Shown piece by piece: positions 17,637-27,299 of a stretch of 64,000 nucleotides of DNA. The stretch is taken from assembly GCF_041435015.1 (NCBI RefSeq), contig NZ_CP107989.1:124001-188000 (forward strand), in the 5' to 3' direction. Made by a program: the position numbers and the translations under genes. Positions within the stretch are counted from its first letter, which is position 1, and the number at the start of each line of letters is the position of its first letter. The DNA is from Streptomyces canus. Lineage in GTDB: Bacteria > Actinomycetota > Actinomycetes > Streptomycetales > Streptomycetaceae. Below the pieces are notes generated by a model. It was not told the DNA's origin. It saw nothing but the letters and a program-made list of their open reading frames with translations, and made no database searches.

Positions 17637-18200
17637 ATGCCCGCCGCGTTTCACGTGCTGACCACCGGCTACGCCCACGACCGCGTCGCCAGCACCGTCA
17701 CCCTGCTCACCGAGGACGACACGGTGGCCGTCGTCGACCCCGGCATGGTCGCCGACCGCCGGCTCATCCTCGGCCCGCTCGCCAAACTCGGCATCGAGCC
17801 GCAGGAGGTGACCGACGTGGTCTTCAGCCATCACCACCCGGACCACACCCTGAACGCCGCCCTCTTCCCGGAAGCGCGCTTCCACGACCACATGGCCGTC
17901 TACCGCGACGACATCTGGGAGGAGAGGGACGCCGACGGCTATGCGATCTCCCCCTCCATCACCCTCATGACGACCCCCGGCCACACCCCCGAGGACATCA
18001 GTACAATCGCCACGACCGACCAGGGGCTGGTGGTCCTCACCCACCTGTGGTGGGGCGCCGAGGGCCCGGCCGACGACCCCTTCGCACCCGACCGCGACCA
18101 ACTGCGCGCCGCCCGCGAGAAGGTTCTGGCCCTGAACCCCGCCCTGATCGTGCCCGGTCACGGCGTGCCCTTCGCCCCCTCTCCTTCTACCCCCCTCTAG
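17637..18200 (+). CDS. metallo-beta-lactamase-fold hydrolase
   Basis: A 187-residue MBL-fold protein. The metal motif FSHHHPDHT lies near residue 61, an upstream strand gives VAVVDPGMV, a later histidine lies in TTPGHTPEDIS, and the last one is in IVPGHGVPF. This is the compact layout of glyoxalase-II-like and quorum-lactonase-like enzymes rather than of true beta-lactamases; no signal peptide is seen, so it acts in the cytoplasm. Start ATG 17637 with AGGAG. It is co-directional with the TetR gene and probably part of the same pathway. Confidence 0.88.
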   Translation: MPAAFHVLTTGYAHDRVASTVTLLTEDDTVAVVDPGMVADRRLILGPLAKLGIEPQEVTDVVFSHHHPDHTLNAALFPEARFHDHMAVYRDDIWEERDADGYAISPSITLMTTPGHTPEDISTIATTDQGLVVLTHLWWGAEGPADDPFAPDRDQLRAAREKVLALNPALIVPGHGVPFAPSPSTPL

Positions 18201-18419
18201 CTTGACTCTGTCGTGGATCTTGGTGATTCCCGGCGCGGCGACATGATCAACGGGCATGCTCGGGGCTGTTCCGCAGGCCTGGCGTCGTACCGGGTCGACA
18301 CCCCGGCCAGGACGGAGTAGGCAAGTGCGTCCCGCGCGGGTGGCGCGGGCGCGAGGCGGTGCCCGCATCGTCAGCCGCGGCAGCTCCCCGCCGACGAGTG
18401 GACGGATTCCTCTTGTTCG

Positions 18420-18690
18420 GCAGGGCTGCTGGGGCTGTCCGGGGCGCTCGCCCTTGGTGTCGTACGGCGTCACCGTGAACGTCGTGGCCCCCGGCTATGT
18501 TGCGACAGGCTCCCAGCTGGAGTTCGAGGCAGCGGCCGCTGCGGCGGGCCCGCTCGGACGCAGTGCCACACCGGACGAGATCGCGGCTGGCGTCATGTTT
18601 CTGGCGCACGAATCGGCGTCGTTCGTCACCGGATCGACTCTCGTGACCGATGGCGGGCACGGTCTTGCGGAGACGTGGCCACGACCGTGA
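18420..18690 (+). pseudogene. decayed 3' fragment of a duplicated SDR gene
   Basis: From about 18466 the frame reads GVTVNVVAPGYVATGSQLEF and ends ADGGHG-like (TDGGHGLAETWPRP), almost the same as the last third of the SDR at 11577-12347. Homology begins near 18420 (LLGLSGALAL) but needs a frameshift near 18455. The 5' two thirds are absent. The nucleotide match with the whole gene is high (estimated by eye at about 85%), and the two copies are in opposite orientation, 6.6 kb apart. Confidence 0.85.
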
Positions 18691-19286
18691 GTCTCGTGCA
18701 GCTTCTCGGAGCCTTCTCCGAGGTAGAGACGAGCCCCTGGGGCCAAGCGGCCAGCAGGGAGTAAGGAAGACGCCCGGCTTGACGCGACGTGGGAGCGCCC
18801 GCCCTGCGGCACCTCCCCGAGCGGTGTCGTCCCCGAGCGCCGAGCCGCACGTTCAGGCCCGTCGGAGCGACGATCGGGAGGCAGGACGCGCTGCCACGGC
18901 ACCTGCCGCCCGGCCATCGCGCGGCACTTGTCGATCCAGAACACCCGGCAGCCCGGATCACTCGGCGAGCAGGGGCTGCCTGCCTTCGAAGCGGTCGCTT
19001 CCGCGTCAACCACCGGGCCGGAACGGGGGACATGACGATCCCACCCGGAACCGCAGGTCGTTCGCCGAGAGTGACTGGTCCGTCGGTCACTGGGTCCTGG
19101 CAGTGCCTCCTGGCCGGGGCTTCGGCAGGACTGCCGACGAGGCAGGTTCCCTGGCCGGTGTCACGCGGCTTCCAAGATCCGAACGATTGATTCGACTTCG
19201 TCGGCGGAGAAATCAACTGCGCCCTGCGCGTATTGCGCGCGAATCGATTGCGTGCTTAGCTGCTCGCGCACCTAGGAGGTGTCCTT
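18691..19286 (+). other. gene-free stretch with regulator promoter
   Basis: No coding signal was found between the SDR fragment and the Lrp gene. The last 100 bases are AT-richer and contain TTGATT at 19188 facing AATCAA at about 19211, the dyad GCGCG-TATTG-CGCGC, and GAATCGATTGCG. These are possible autoregulatory sites for the Lrp-type regulator, but none is strong. Confidence 0.35.
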
Positions 19287-19727
19287 ATGGACGACATCGA
19301 TCGGGCCATCCTGCGCGAACTGCAGGCCGACGGTCGCATCCCCTACGCCGATCTCGGCCCGAAGGTCGGCCTGTCGGCGTCGGCCGCTCGGCAACGGCTG
19401 CAGCGGCTGATCGACTCCAAGGCGGTGCAGGTCGTCGGCGTCACCGACCCGATGGCGATGGGCGGGCAGGCCATGGCCCTACTCGGGCTCCGCGTCGACG
19501 GCGATCCGCGAGCGGTGGCCGACGAACTCTCACGCCACGACGAGGTCGTCTACGCCGTGTTGACCGCCGGCACCTTCGACTTGTTCGCTGAGGCCGTCTG
19601 TCGCCATCCGCGTGACCTGCTGGACTTCGTCAACGACGTCGTGCGTCCCATCGAGGGCGTGACAAAGGTGGAGAGCTTCCCCTACTTCGGGATTCACACG
19701 CACCGGTTCTTCTGGAACGTCGGCTGA
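19287..19727 (+). CDS. Lrp/AsnC-family transcriptional regulator
   Basis: A 146-residue regulator. The N-terminal helix-turn-helix begins MDDIDRAILRELQADGRIPY and continues with VGLSASAARQRLQRLI; the C-terminal RAM effector domain contains VVYAVLTAGTFDLFAEAVC. The ATG is preceded by TAGGAGGTG, a strong ribosome site. Lrp-type proteins respond to amino acids and often regulate adjacent amino-acid catabolic genes; the class-III aminotransferase fusion 715 bases downstream is the obvious candidate target. Confidence 0.93.
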   Translation: MDDIDRAILRELQADGRIPYADLGPKVGLSASAARQRLQRLIDSKAVQVVGVTDPMAMGGQAMALLGLRVDGDPRAVADELSRHDEVVYAVLTAGTFDLFAEAVCRHPRDLLDFVNDVVRPIEGVTKVESFPYFGIHTHRFFWNVG

Positions 19728-20442
19728 GGAGCGCCGTGATCACCGTTTCCGCACCCCCGCACGCGGCACCCGGAAGGGACAGTCTGCCCAAGCCCAGCCC
19801 CAGTACGTGAGCGGCTGGTGTCGGCGTGAAGCCACTGTCGAGATCGGCAATCGCCGCACGCGTGCGCCGGGCATGGCACGGCCGCCCGTCGAACAAGCAC
19901 GTCAAGTTCGACAACATCGCTTGACCGCAAGGACTGGCACCGCACGATCTGCGGGCACCGACAGCCCGCCACACAGTCGTAAACCGTCCGCCCATCCGGG
20001 GGACCGATCGCCACCAGGGGCCCTGACCAGGACACCCCTCCCGAAAGGCCGGCACGCGCATGGAGTAGTACGAGCTCGAACGCCTCTCCCGGGCCCAACT
20101 GGCGGCCATGCGGCGCAGCCTTTGACGTCGCCGCCGAACCGTCCCGGGCCGCCGAAACTCCGATGGGCACCAGGAGGTCTATCGCCGCGGTCTCGCCGAG
20201 GGCCAGGAGCACCGCGGTGCGCACCCGGGTGAGGCATCCGTGGACTCGGTGGCGGCGGAGTGAGGCGGCGAGGAAAACCCTCGACGCTACTGCGGGCCTC
20301 CCACTCTTTGTTTGTTGCACTCACTTCAGTGATCTGCGGGATGGCGTGGCCCGCCCCTCTGCATCACCTCTGTCCGATCACGCTCGCCGATCCGCAATGA
20401 CCGGGCTGTCGCGGGTCAACCAACTGATGAACGGAGAATTCG
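19728..20442 (+). other. gene-free stretch upstream of the kinase-aminotransferase gene
   Basis: No gene was recognised. A short plus-strand run near 20060 (YELERLSRAQLAAMRRSL after a stop codon) may be a relic. The final 170 bases are AT-richer, with TTTGTTTGTTG and a CACT-N6-AGTG dyad near 20319, and probably hold the promoter of the next gene. Confidence 0.3.
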
Positions 20443-23394
20443 ATGGGCATCTCACCTGCCGAGTGGCTGGTGGCGCCGATGGTCGCAATCGAGGAGGAGC
20501 GGGCCGCAGCCCTCCTCACGGAGCGATTCGGCATAGAGGGAACACTCGAGGAACTGGGCAGCAACCACGACCGCAACTTCCGGGTGCGCACCGGTCTGAA
20601 TGAGCACGGGTACGTCTTCAAGGTCTTCAACCCGGTCATTGACCGCGCGGTACTGAGGGCGCAGTCCGAGGCCACCGAGCGCCTCGCCCGGGCGCTGCCG
20701 AAGCTGCGGCTACCGCGGGCCCGGGTAGGAGTCGACGGGGAGCACATCCAGACCGTCTCCGTGGACGGCCGGGACTACGACTGCCAATTGCTCGACTACG
20801 TTCCCGGTGAACCGATCATGGACAGCCGCTATCTGGCTCCGCGGGTGGTGGCACGGCTGGGAGAGCTGGCCGGACGCATCACCGCGGCCCTGGAAGGTCT
20901 CGACATACCGACTCCGGACAGGCCGATGCTGTGGGACCTGCGCAACGCCCTCGAAGTCGTCGAGGCTCTGGCCCCGCACATGGTCGACCAGCGAAGGGCC
21001 GAACGTGTGCTGCGAGCCGCCCGCGCGGCACAACCACTGGTGGAGCGGCGCGCCGCGCGGATTCCCCTACAGGTCATTCACGGCGATGTGGCCGACAACA
21101 ACGTGGTGTGCCGGACGGACCCGGACGGCCGCCCCATACCGGTCGGGCTGATCGACTTCGGAGATCTCACACACAGCTGGGCCGTGGCCGAGCTGGCGGT
21201 CGCCTGCACTTCCGTCCTGCATCATCACGGAGCCACACCGGCTTCGGTGCTGCCCGCGGTCCGCGCCTTCCACGCCGTACGGCCGCTCGGCGGAGACGAG
21301 CTGGACGTGCTGTGGCCCCTTGTCGTACTGCGCGGCTGCGTGCTGGTGGTATGCGGGCAGCACGCCGCGCTGCAGGACCCCGGCAACGGCTACGCCACGG
21401 CGGCCCTTGACCGTGAGTGGGCCATGTTCGAGGCCGGTGCGTCGGTACCGGCCGAGGTGATGGCGGCCCACTTCCGGCAGGTGATCGGCGAACCCGCCCC
21501 GCACAGCGATCCGCCGACCTCGAGCCACCCACTTCTCCCCGAACTTCCCTCCGAAGCAACAGTGCTCGACCTGTCCGTCACCAGCGACGCGCTGCACGGT
21601 GGCAGCTGGCTCGATCCGGACGCGGAGTCCGCTGTGGTCGCACGGGCACTCGCCTCGGGCGGCACGTCAGTGCTGACCCGGTATGGAGAGTGCCGTCTCA
21701 CCCGTACACGGGTCGACAACACAGAGCAGAGCGCCACGCTCGCGCTCGGCGTGGAGGTGCACCTCACCAGCCCGCTGGCGGTCCACGCGCCGTGGGCCGG
21801 CACGGTCACCCGGCACGCCGAGCACGGAGTGACCCTGACCGCCGAGGGGCTGCATCTGGTACTCGACGGCATCAACCCGGCTGTCGCGGTCATCGACGGA
21901 GGAGAGGCCGTATCCGGTCAGCAGTTGGGCAGCGTCGCCGCACAGGGCAGCTGGTATCGGTTGGATGTGCAACTGTCCCGGCTCGGCACGGGAATTGCAC
22001 CACGCTTCACTTCGCCAGGGCTGGACGCGGGCTGGCTGACGATGTGCCCTGATCCCACCGGCCTGATCCTCCCCCGGGCGGATCGCCCCGTGGTGGACAC
22101 GTCCAGGGAGCCGGAGAGCGTCCTGCTGGAGCGTCGCGTGAGGTCTTTCGCCACCGTGCAGGAGCACTACTTCGAGACGCCTCCGCAGATCGAGCGAGGC
22201 TGGCAGCACCACCTCGTGGACACCCGCGGCCGCGGTTACCTGGACATGCTCAACAACGTGACCGTCCTGGGCCACGGTCACCCGCGACTGGTTGAAGCAG
22301 TGCACCGGCAGTGGCAGCGGCTCAACACCAACTCCCGTTTCCACTACGCATCGGTGGTCGAGCTGTCGGAGCGGCTGAGCGCGCTCCTGCCGGACGGACT
22401 CGACACCGTCTTCCTCGTCAACAGCGGCTCCGAGGCCGTGGATCTGGCACTGCGGCTGGCCTGGGCCGCTACCGGGAGGCGCGATGTCGTCGCGGTGGAG
22501 GAGGCGTACCACGGCTGGACCTACGCCGGTGACGCCATCTCCACCTCGACGGCCGACAACCCGAACGCCTTGGCCACCCGCCCCGCGTGGGTGCACACAG
22601 TCCCCACGCCGAACAGCTACCGCGGCCCGCACCGCGGCCCTGAGGCGCACCTCTACGGCCCCGAGGCCACGGCAGTGATCGCCGACCTGGTCAGGTCCGG
22701 ACGCCCGCCGGCGGCGTTCGTGTGCGAGCCCTACTACGGCAACGCCGGCGGAATGGCTCTGCCCGACGGCTACCTCGAGCACGTCTATGCCGCCACCCGG
22801 GAATCCGGCGGTCTCTGCATCGCCGACGAGGTACAGGTCGGCTACGGTCGGCTGGGCTCCCACTTCTGGGGCTTCGAACAGCAGGGCGTCGAACCGGACA
22901 TCGTCGCTGTCGCCAAGGCGATGGGCAACGGCCACCCCCTGGGGGCAGTGATCACCCGACGTGAGATCGCCGACGCCTACCGTTCGCAGGGCTACTTCTT
23001 CTCATCGGCCGGCGGCAGCCCGGTCAGTTCGATGGTCGGCCTGACCGTGCTCGACGTGCTCCGCGACGAAGGTCTCCAGGACAACGCCCGCACGGTCGGC
23101 GCACACCTGCGAACGCGGCTGCTGCGACTCGCCGACAAGCACCCGCTGATCGGCGCCGTCCACGGCAGTGGCCTGTACCTGGGCGTCGAGTTCGTCAGAG
23201 ACCACGAGACACGGGAGCCGGCGACCGAGGAGACAGCCGCCATCTGCGAACGGCTACGAGAGCTGGGCGTGCTGATGCAGCCGACTTCGGACCGGATGTG
23301 CGTCCTGAAGATCAAGCCACCGCTGTGCCTGACCACGACGAGCGCCGACGTCTTCGTCGACGCCCTCGACGACGTACTCACTCACGGATGGTGA
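20443..23394 (+). CDS. fused APH-type kinase / M23-like / class-III aminotransferase (putative phospho-lyase)
   Basis: A 983-residue cytoplasmic fusion. Residues 20-340 are an APH-type kinase with HGDVADNN (catalytic Asp and Asn, near 212) and LIDFGDLTHS (metal site). Residues 425-530 resemble a lysostaphin/M23 domain (VHAPWAGTVTRHAE), but the zinc ligands appear lost. Residues 560-983 form a class-III PLP enzyme with the SGSEAVDLALRLA phosphate loop, CIADEVQVGYGR and the PLP lysine in VAVAKAMGNGHPLG near 825. In animals, hydroxylysine kinase and the class-III enzymes PHYKPL and ETNPPL perform the two steps separately: phosphorylate an amino alcohol, then eliminate phosphate. The fusion could do both. 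GGAG precedes the ATG. The substrate is inferred, not shown. Confidence 0.88.
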   Translation: MGISPAEWLVAPMVAIEEERAAALLTERFGIEGTLEELGSNHDRNFRVRTGLNEHGYVFKVFNPVIDRAVLRAQSEATERLARALPKLRLPRARVGVDGEHIQTVSVDGRDYDCQLLDYVPGEPIMDSRYLAPRVVARLGELAGRITAALEGLDIPTPDRPMLWDLRNALEVVEALAPHMVDQRRAERVLRAARAAQPLVERRAARIPLQVIHGDVADNNVVCRTDPDGRPIPVGLIDFGDLTHSWAVAELAVACTSVLHHHGATPASVLPAVRAFHAVRPLGGDELDVLWPLVVLRGCVLVVCGQHAALQDPGNGYATAALDREWAMFEAGASVPAEVMAAHFRQVIGEPAPHSDPPTSSHPLLPELPSEATVLDLSVTSDALHGGSWLDPDAESAVVARALASGGTSVLTRYGECRLTRTRVDNTEQSATLALGVEVHLTSPLAVHAPWAGTVTRHAEHGVTLTAEGLHLVLDGINPAVAVIDGGEAVSGQQLGSVAAQGSWYRLDVQLSRLGTGIAPRFTSPGLDAGWLTMCPDPTGLILPRADRPVVDTSREPESVLLERRVRSFATVQEHYFETPPQIERGWQHHLVDTRGRGYLDMLNNVTVLGHGHPRLVEAVHRQWQRLNTNSRFHYASVVELSERLSALLPDGLDTVFLVNSGSEAVDLALRLAWAATGRRDVVAVEEAYHGWTYAGDAISTSTADNPNALATRPAWVHTVPTPNSYRGPHRGPEAHLYGPEATAVIADLVRSGRPPAAFVCEPYYGNAGGMALPDGYLEHVYAATRESGGLCIADEVQVGYGRLGSHFWGFEQQGVEPDIVAVAKAMGNGHPLGAVITRREIADAYRSQGYFFSSAGGSPVSSMVGLTVLDVLRDEGLQDNARTVGAHLRTRLLRLADKHPLIGAVHGSGLYLGVEFVRDHETREPATEETAAICERLRELGVLMQPTSDRMCVLKIKPPLCLTTTSADVFVDALDDVLTHGW

Positions 23395-23504
23395 CACACA
23401 ATACGGACGTACCAGTCGGCGGCCGCCCTGTGGCACCGATCAGCTCCGGCTGAAAAACGTCGGCTCTCAGGTGTTCGACGACGCGCCGGACAACGACACC
23501 AAGG

Positions 23505-24382
23505 TCAAGGACACACAGGGCCGGCCATTCGACCCTCGTTCTCGGAAAGCTCTGCCGGTCCGGACTTCGGTGGAAGCGTCACCCTCTTCTTGTACCGCTC
23601 CTTGTCCAAGCCGGGCGGCCGGCCACCGGCGCTGCTGCGCCTGCGACGACCGGCCGCCTGGTCGGCCTTCTCCGGGATGACATGACGAATGCCTCGTTTC
23701 CGCAGGTAGGCAGGGGTACGGCGATTGCTGTATCCCTTGTCCGCGCTGACGCTGTCCGGTGTGGTGCGGGGCCGACCGGCAGCCAGGCGCGGCACCCGGA
23801 TCCGTTCCATGACCGGCTCGAACCGGGTGCAGTCCGCCCGCTGCCCGGGAGTGACGAGCATCGACAGCGGGCGGCAGCGACCGTCCGCGCTCAGGTGGAG
23901 TTTGGTGGTGAAACGCCGCGTGAGCGGCCGAGCGTCTCACCTCCTGCACCACCTCCGCCAGGAGGTCGATCAGTTCCGCCCGGATCCGAGCGTTCCCGAC
24001 CGCCTTGCCAAAGCCCCCTTTGGGACGCGGTGGCGGCGCCAGCCGGGCGCCGGCCGCGTGCCGGTGGGCTCGCACGGAGGTCGATTCCACGGACACATCC
24101 CAGTCGATGTCGCCAGCCGCGTCAGCCTCGGCCTGGACCCGCTGGAGGAGCAACTCCCAGGTGCCGTCCGCTGACCAGCGGCGATGCCGCTCGTGCACCG
24201 TCTTCCACGGGCCGTGGCGTTCCGGCGGATCGCGCCCACTGCACGTCTGTCCGGATCCGGTACAGCACTCCGTTGATCACCTGCCGGTGGTCCCGCCATC
24301 GGCCACAGCGTCGGTTGCTCACTGGCAGGAGCGGCTCAAGTCGCCCCCACTGGGCGTCAGTCAGATCATCCCTATGCCCCAC
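23505..24382 (-). pseudogene. IS5-family transposase remnant with several frameshifts
   Basis: Three minus-strand frames spell one transposase. The start at 24382 reads RDDLTDAQWGRLEPLLPVS and VINGVLYRIRTDVQW. A second frame carries MHERHRRWSADGTWELLLQR and VSVESTSVRAHRHAAGARL, the first DDE block. A third has VTPGQRADCTRFEPVMERI, then SADKGYSNRRTPAYLRKRGI and HVIPEKADQ, the second block. The C-terminus with the catalytic glutamate is missing. It is a dead element between the aminotransferase fusion and an SDR gene. No terminal repeats were found. Confidence 0.87.
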
Positions 24383-24542
24383 AGTCCTATCAACGACTCA
24401 ACTGATCGGCATGACATTGCCTAACTCCTGATCCACAGTCAGGAGCGGAGCCGTCGGAGAAAGCCGGGAGCGAGCGTCGAAGATCGCTGGGTAGAGTGCA
24501 GGCGCTTTGCCCCGATGACCCCGTCGCCGAGGAGGCCGTCCC

Positions 24543-25241
24543 ATGGAACCCGTCACGCTGATCACCGGTGGCTCGACCGGAATCGGCGCCGCCACCGCCC
24601 GCGCCCTGCTCAAGCAGGGCCACCGCGTGGCCGTCACCGGACGCGACGCGGACAAGCTGGCCGCCTTCGCCACCACCGCGGGGGCGGGCGAGCGGCTGCT
24701 GATGATCACCGGCGACGCCGGCGAAGCGGATGACGTCGCCGCCGCCGTCCGCCACGTGCTGGACACCTGGGGCCGACTGGACAACGTCATAGCCAACGCT
24801 GGTTTCTCCCTGCCCGGCAACCTGGAGACCCACGCCCCTGAGGAGATGCGCGCCATGATCCTCACCAACGTCCTGGGCCCCGCCCTGCTGATCCAGGAGA
24901 CCCTGCCCCACCTGAGGACCTCCAAGGGCCGCATCGTGATCATCGGCTCGGTCGCCGGCGTCCGCCACACCCCCGGCAACCTCTACTCCGTCACCAAGTG
25001 GGCCGCCCACGCCCTCGCCGAGAACACCCGCCTCCTGGTCGGCCAAGACGGAGTCGGCGTCACCGTTGTCGCCCCCGGCATCGTGGACACCCCCTTCTGG
25101 CACGCCCGCGGCGGCACCCCCGAGGCAGCCGCCACGATGACCGCCGAGCAGATCGCGGACACCATTGTGTTCGCCATCAACCAGCCCGCGGGCGTGGACA
25201 TCAACCACATCACGGTGCGGCCGACGGGGCAGGTTGGCTGA
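24543..25241 (+). CDS. SDR-family oxidoreductase
   Basis: A 232-residue short-chain dehydrogenase. The NADP-binding start reads VTLITGGSTGIGAATARALL, NAG appears in VIANAGFSLPG, the catalytic serine lies in VIIGSVAG, and Tyr/Lys in LYSVTKWAAHA. The C-terminus ends INHITVRPTGQVG, a signature of the common YdfG-like subgroup (DINEI-x-xRPT). GAGGAGG lies eight bases before the ATG. It is flanked on both sides by insertion-sequence remnants and has no operon partner. Confidence 0.92.
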   Translation: MEPVTLITGGSTGIGAATARALLKQGHRVAVTGRDADKLAAFATTAGAGERLLMITGDAGEADDVAAAVRHVLDTWGRLDNVIANAGFSLPGNLETHAPEEMRAMILTNVLGPALLIQETLPHLRTSKGRIVIIGSVAGVRHTPGNLYSVTKWAAHALAENTRLLVGQDGVGVTVVAPGIVDTPFWHARGGTPEAAATMTAEQIADTIVFAINQPAGVDINHITVRPTGQVG

Positions 25242-25445
25242 GGTAGAGCTCCCAAGGGTCGTACGGGGAGGCGCCTTTGGCTCCGCCAAGCACAGTGTGG
25301 CGCGGGCCGGGGGCGCCTTCGGACATGGGCCGCCACCCCGCGGCGCTCCTAAGCACCGCTACCGCCGTTGCCTTGATCATCTGGCTTTGGACTTGAGGTC
25401 ATCTCACCACGCAAGAGGACGGTAGGCCAGTCCATATTTCTCCCT

Positions 25446-25853
25446 TTCGTCCTCGTGATCGAGAAGGTGTGGGCGGCCTCGCGGTGTTTCCTTACCGCCA
25501 CCGATCCCGCTGCCGAGACCTGGATCGGGGCCAAAGCCGCCCGGATCCTGGCCGGCGGCGCCTTGGGCGCCGTCGCCGGCATCCGCACGCAAGCCGACCG
25601 GCTGGGCCTGTCCGCAGATCAACGGGCCGCGGCGGACGGGGCCTGCCGCTACCTGGAGAACAGCGCCGCCCATCTCCACTACGACGAGGCCTGGGAGACC
25701 GGGTGGCCCATGGCCAGCGGCATGGTCGAAGGGGCAGCACGTCATCCGGTGGCTGACCGTCTCGATATCACCGGCAGCCGGTGGAGCGTCCCCGGAGCAG
25801 AAGCCGTCCTGACCCACCGGGCCCTCATCAGCAACGGCGACCAGGAACCCTGA
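25446..25853 (+). pseudogene. ISKra4-family transposase fragment (C-terminal part)
   Basis: The frame from about 25446 reads VIEKVWAASRCFLTATDPAA, ILAGGALGAVAGIR, and the diagnostic block GWPMASGMVEGAARHPVADR followed by DITGSRWSVPGAEAVLTHRA and LISNGD. This matches the C-terminal catalytic region of ISKra4 transposases, where the glutamate of xGxIEGACRHLV is catalytic. The first two thirds and the final tail are missing. Confidence 0.85.
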
Positions 25854-25902
25854 GGGGCGGTTGCCGGGATTGCGCGTGGGTTCGGTGGGGGCGGTACAGG
25901 AT

Positions 25903-26065
25903 CAGCCGGTGACGGAACGGGCCCGGCCGAGCGCGGCCGTGACCACCTGGGTGTAGTACCGGCTCTGGCGCGCGAACTCGTGACGCGCGGCCTCCCATAC
26001 GTGCTCGCGTTGCAGCCGGGCGCCGGTTTCGGGCGGTTGGGGCGGCTCGCCGACGACATCCGCCT
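25903..26065 (-). other. coding-like 3' fragment, unidentified
   Basis: On the minus strand a frame ending at the TGA 25905-25903 reads VVGEPPQPPETGARLQREHV, WEAARHEFARQSRYYTQVVT and AALGRARSVTG. Composition and codon use look like the end of a real protein, but an in-frame stop lies 20-odd codons upstream and there is no start. It may be the relic of a gene cut by earlier rearrangement. The rest of 25860-26257 shows nothing recognisable. Confidence 0.3.
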
Positions 26066-26257
26066 GAGCGGCTCGGCACGAGCAACGGCCCCGTCACCGA
26101 CCGGCACAGCCGGGTTCAGAACCAGGTCAGGGCCCACACAGCCCGAGTTTTGTTCAGAGTCTGTTTGTTCAGCCCGTTCGGGCCGACGTCGAACAACCAA
26201 GACCGCTATCCCTTGGTCGGCGGGCACCGACCAGGGCCCGCCTGGAAAGGGGGCCCG

Positions 26258-27181
26258 GTGGTCGTGACAAGGCGGAGGGTGAAACGGGGGACGCTCCTCG
26301 CGGTGGCGCTCGGTTGTGTGGCCGCGGGCGCCGTGATCGCCGCGGCGGAACAACGGCCGCCGGACGCCGGAAAACCCGCCGGCGCTGCCGTACGGGACCT
26401 CACGGCTCAGGAGAAGAACCGGCTGTACCAGGCGGAACAGCTCCTGCTGCGCACCTGTATGCGGGAACACGGCTTCGAGTACCGCCCTGTACTGCAAAAT
26501 CCCGTACCGCAGGCCAGGGAGTTCCCCTATGTCGTGGACGATGTCGCCTGGGCCCGGAAACACGGCTACGGCAGCGACATACAGCGCGAGATGGCCCGGG
26601 TACGCGAGACGGATGTCAACCAGCGGTACTTCCGCTCCCTGCCCCCGGATCGCCGCGCGCAGGCCTTGCGCGCGGCCAACGGTCAGGACCCGAACGGCGT
26701 CACCGCTCGCACGCTCGACGGCATGGTGCTGCGACGGAGCACCGAAGGCTGCCAGTCGGCGGCCGACCGCGTCCTCTACGGCGATCTGGCGGCCTGGTTC
26801 CAGGCCGAGGTGACGCAGGATTCGCTCCCGGAGGTACGCCACAAGCGCGTCATGGCCGATCCGGCCTTCGGGCGGGCCGTCACGCAGTGGGCTCGTTGCA
26901 TGCGCGCCGCCGGCCATCCCTACGCCGACCCCGCTCAGTTGCGAGAGGAGGCGCTGCCGGGCCCGGGCGAACCCGCGCTCGCACAGGGGCAGGAGATCCG
27001 CCTCGCCGTGGCCGAGGCCCGCTGTGCCGCCGACAGCGGCCTGGCCCGTACGGCACACGCGTTGGACCGGACCTACACGATCCGGCTTCGCCACCAGTAC
27101 CGCTCCGAGCTGGACGCCGCCCAGCGGCTTCAGCGCGGAGCCCTTCCCCGTGCCGACGAGGTCATCGACGACACTCGCTGA
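26258..27181 (+). CDS. secreted or membrane-anchored hypothetical protein
   Basis: A 307-residue protein with a basic N-terminus (VTRRRVKRG) and a hydrophobic stretch LLAVALGCVAAGAVIAAAEQ, a signal peptide or anchor. The mature part contains two related motifs, RTCMREHGFEY near residue 70 and ARCMRAAGHPYADP near 210, plus two further cysteines, suggesting paired disulphides in an internally duplicated fold. This arrangement recurs in Streptomyces exported proteins of unknown role. The GTG at 26258 was chosen because GGAAAGGGGG lies just before it. It is co-directional with the inhibitor gene 118 bases downstream. Confidence 0.72.
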   Translation: MVVTRRRVKRGTLLAVALGCVAAGAVIAAAEQRPPDAGKPAGAAVRDLTAQEKNRLYQAEQLLLRTCMREHGFEYRPVLQNPVPQAREFPYVVDDVAWARKHGYGSDIQREMARVRETDVNQRYFRSLPPDRRAQALRAANGQDPNGVTARTLDGMVLRRSTEGCQSAADRVLYGDLAAWFQAEVTQDSLPEVRHKRVMADPAFGRAVTQWARCMRAAGHPYADPAQLREEALPGPGEPALAQGQEIRLAVAEARCAADSGLARTAHALDRTYTIRLRHQYRSELDAAQRLQRGALPRADEVIDDTR

Positions 27182-27208
27182 CCCCTCGGGGCGGGGCGAA
27201 AAGAGAAC

Positions 27209-27235
27209 GCACCACCCGCACCACCCGCACCACCC
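27209..27235 (+). repeat. three tandem copies of a 9-bp unit
   Basis: The unit GCACCACCC is repeated three times without mismatch between the secreted hypothetical gene and the inhibitor gene, 65 bases before the inhibitor start. It could alter spacing in the transcript leader by slippage. Confidence 0.85.
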
Positions 27236-27299
27236 GACCAAGAAGCCGAGAACGGCCGTACATCGCGGCCGAGTCACATCACCCGTGAAAGGCATTGCC

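Noticed and set aside
20443..23394. Active M23 peptidase domain inside the kinase-aminotransferase fusion
   Set aside because: The fold-like segment is present, but the histidine/aspartate ligands expected for zinc are not visible at the matching places, so a peptidase call is not supported.
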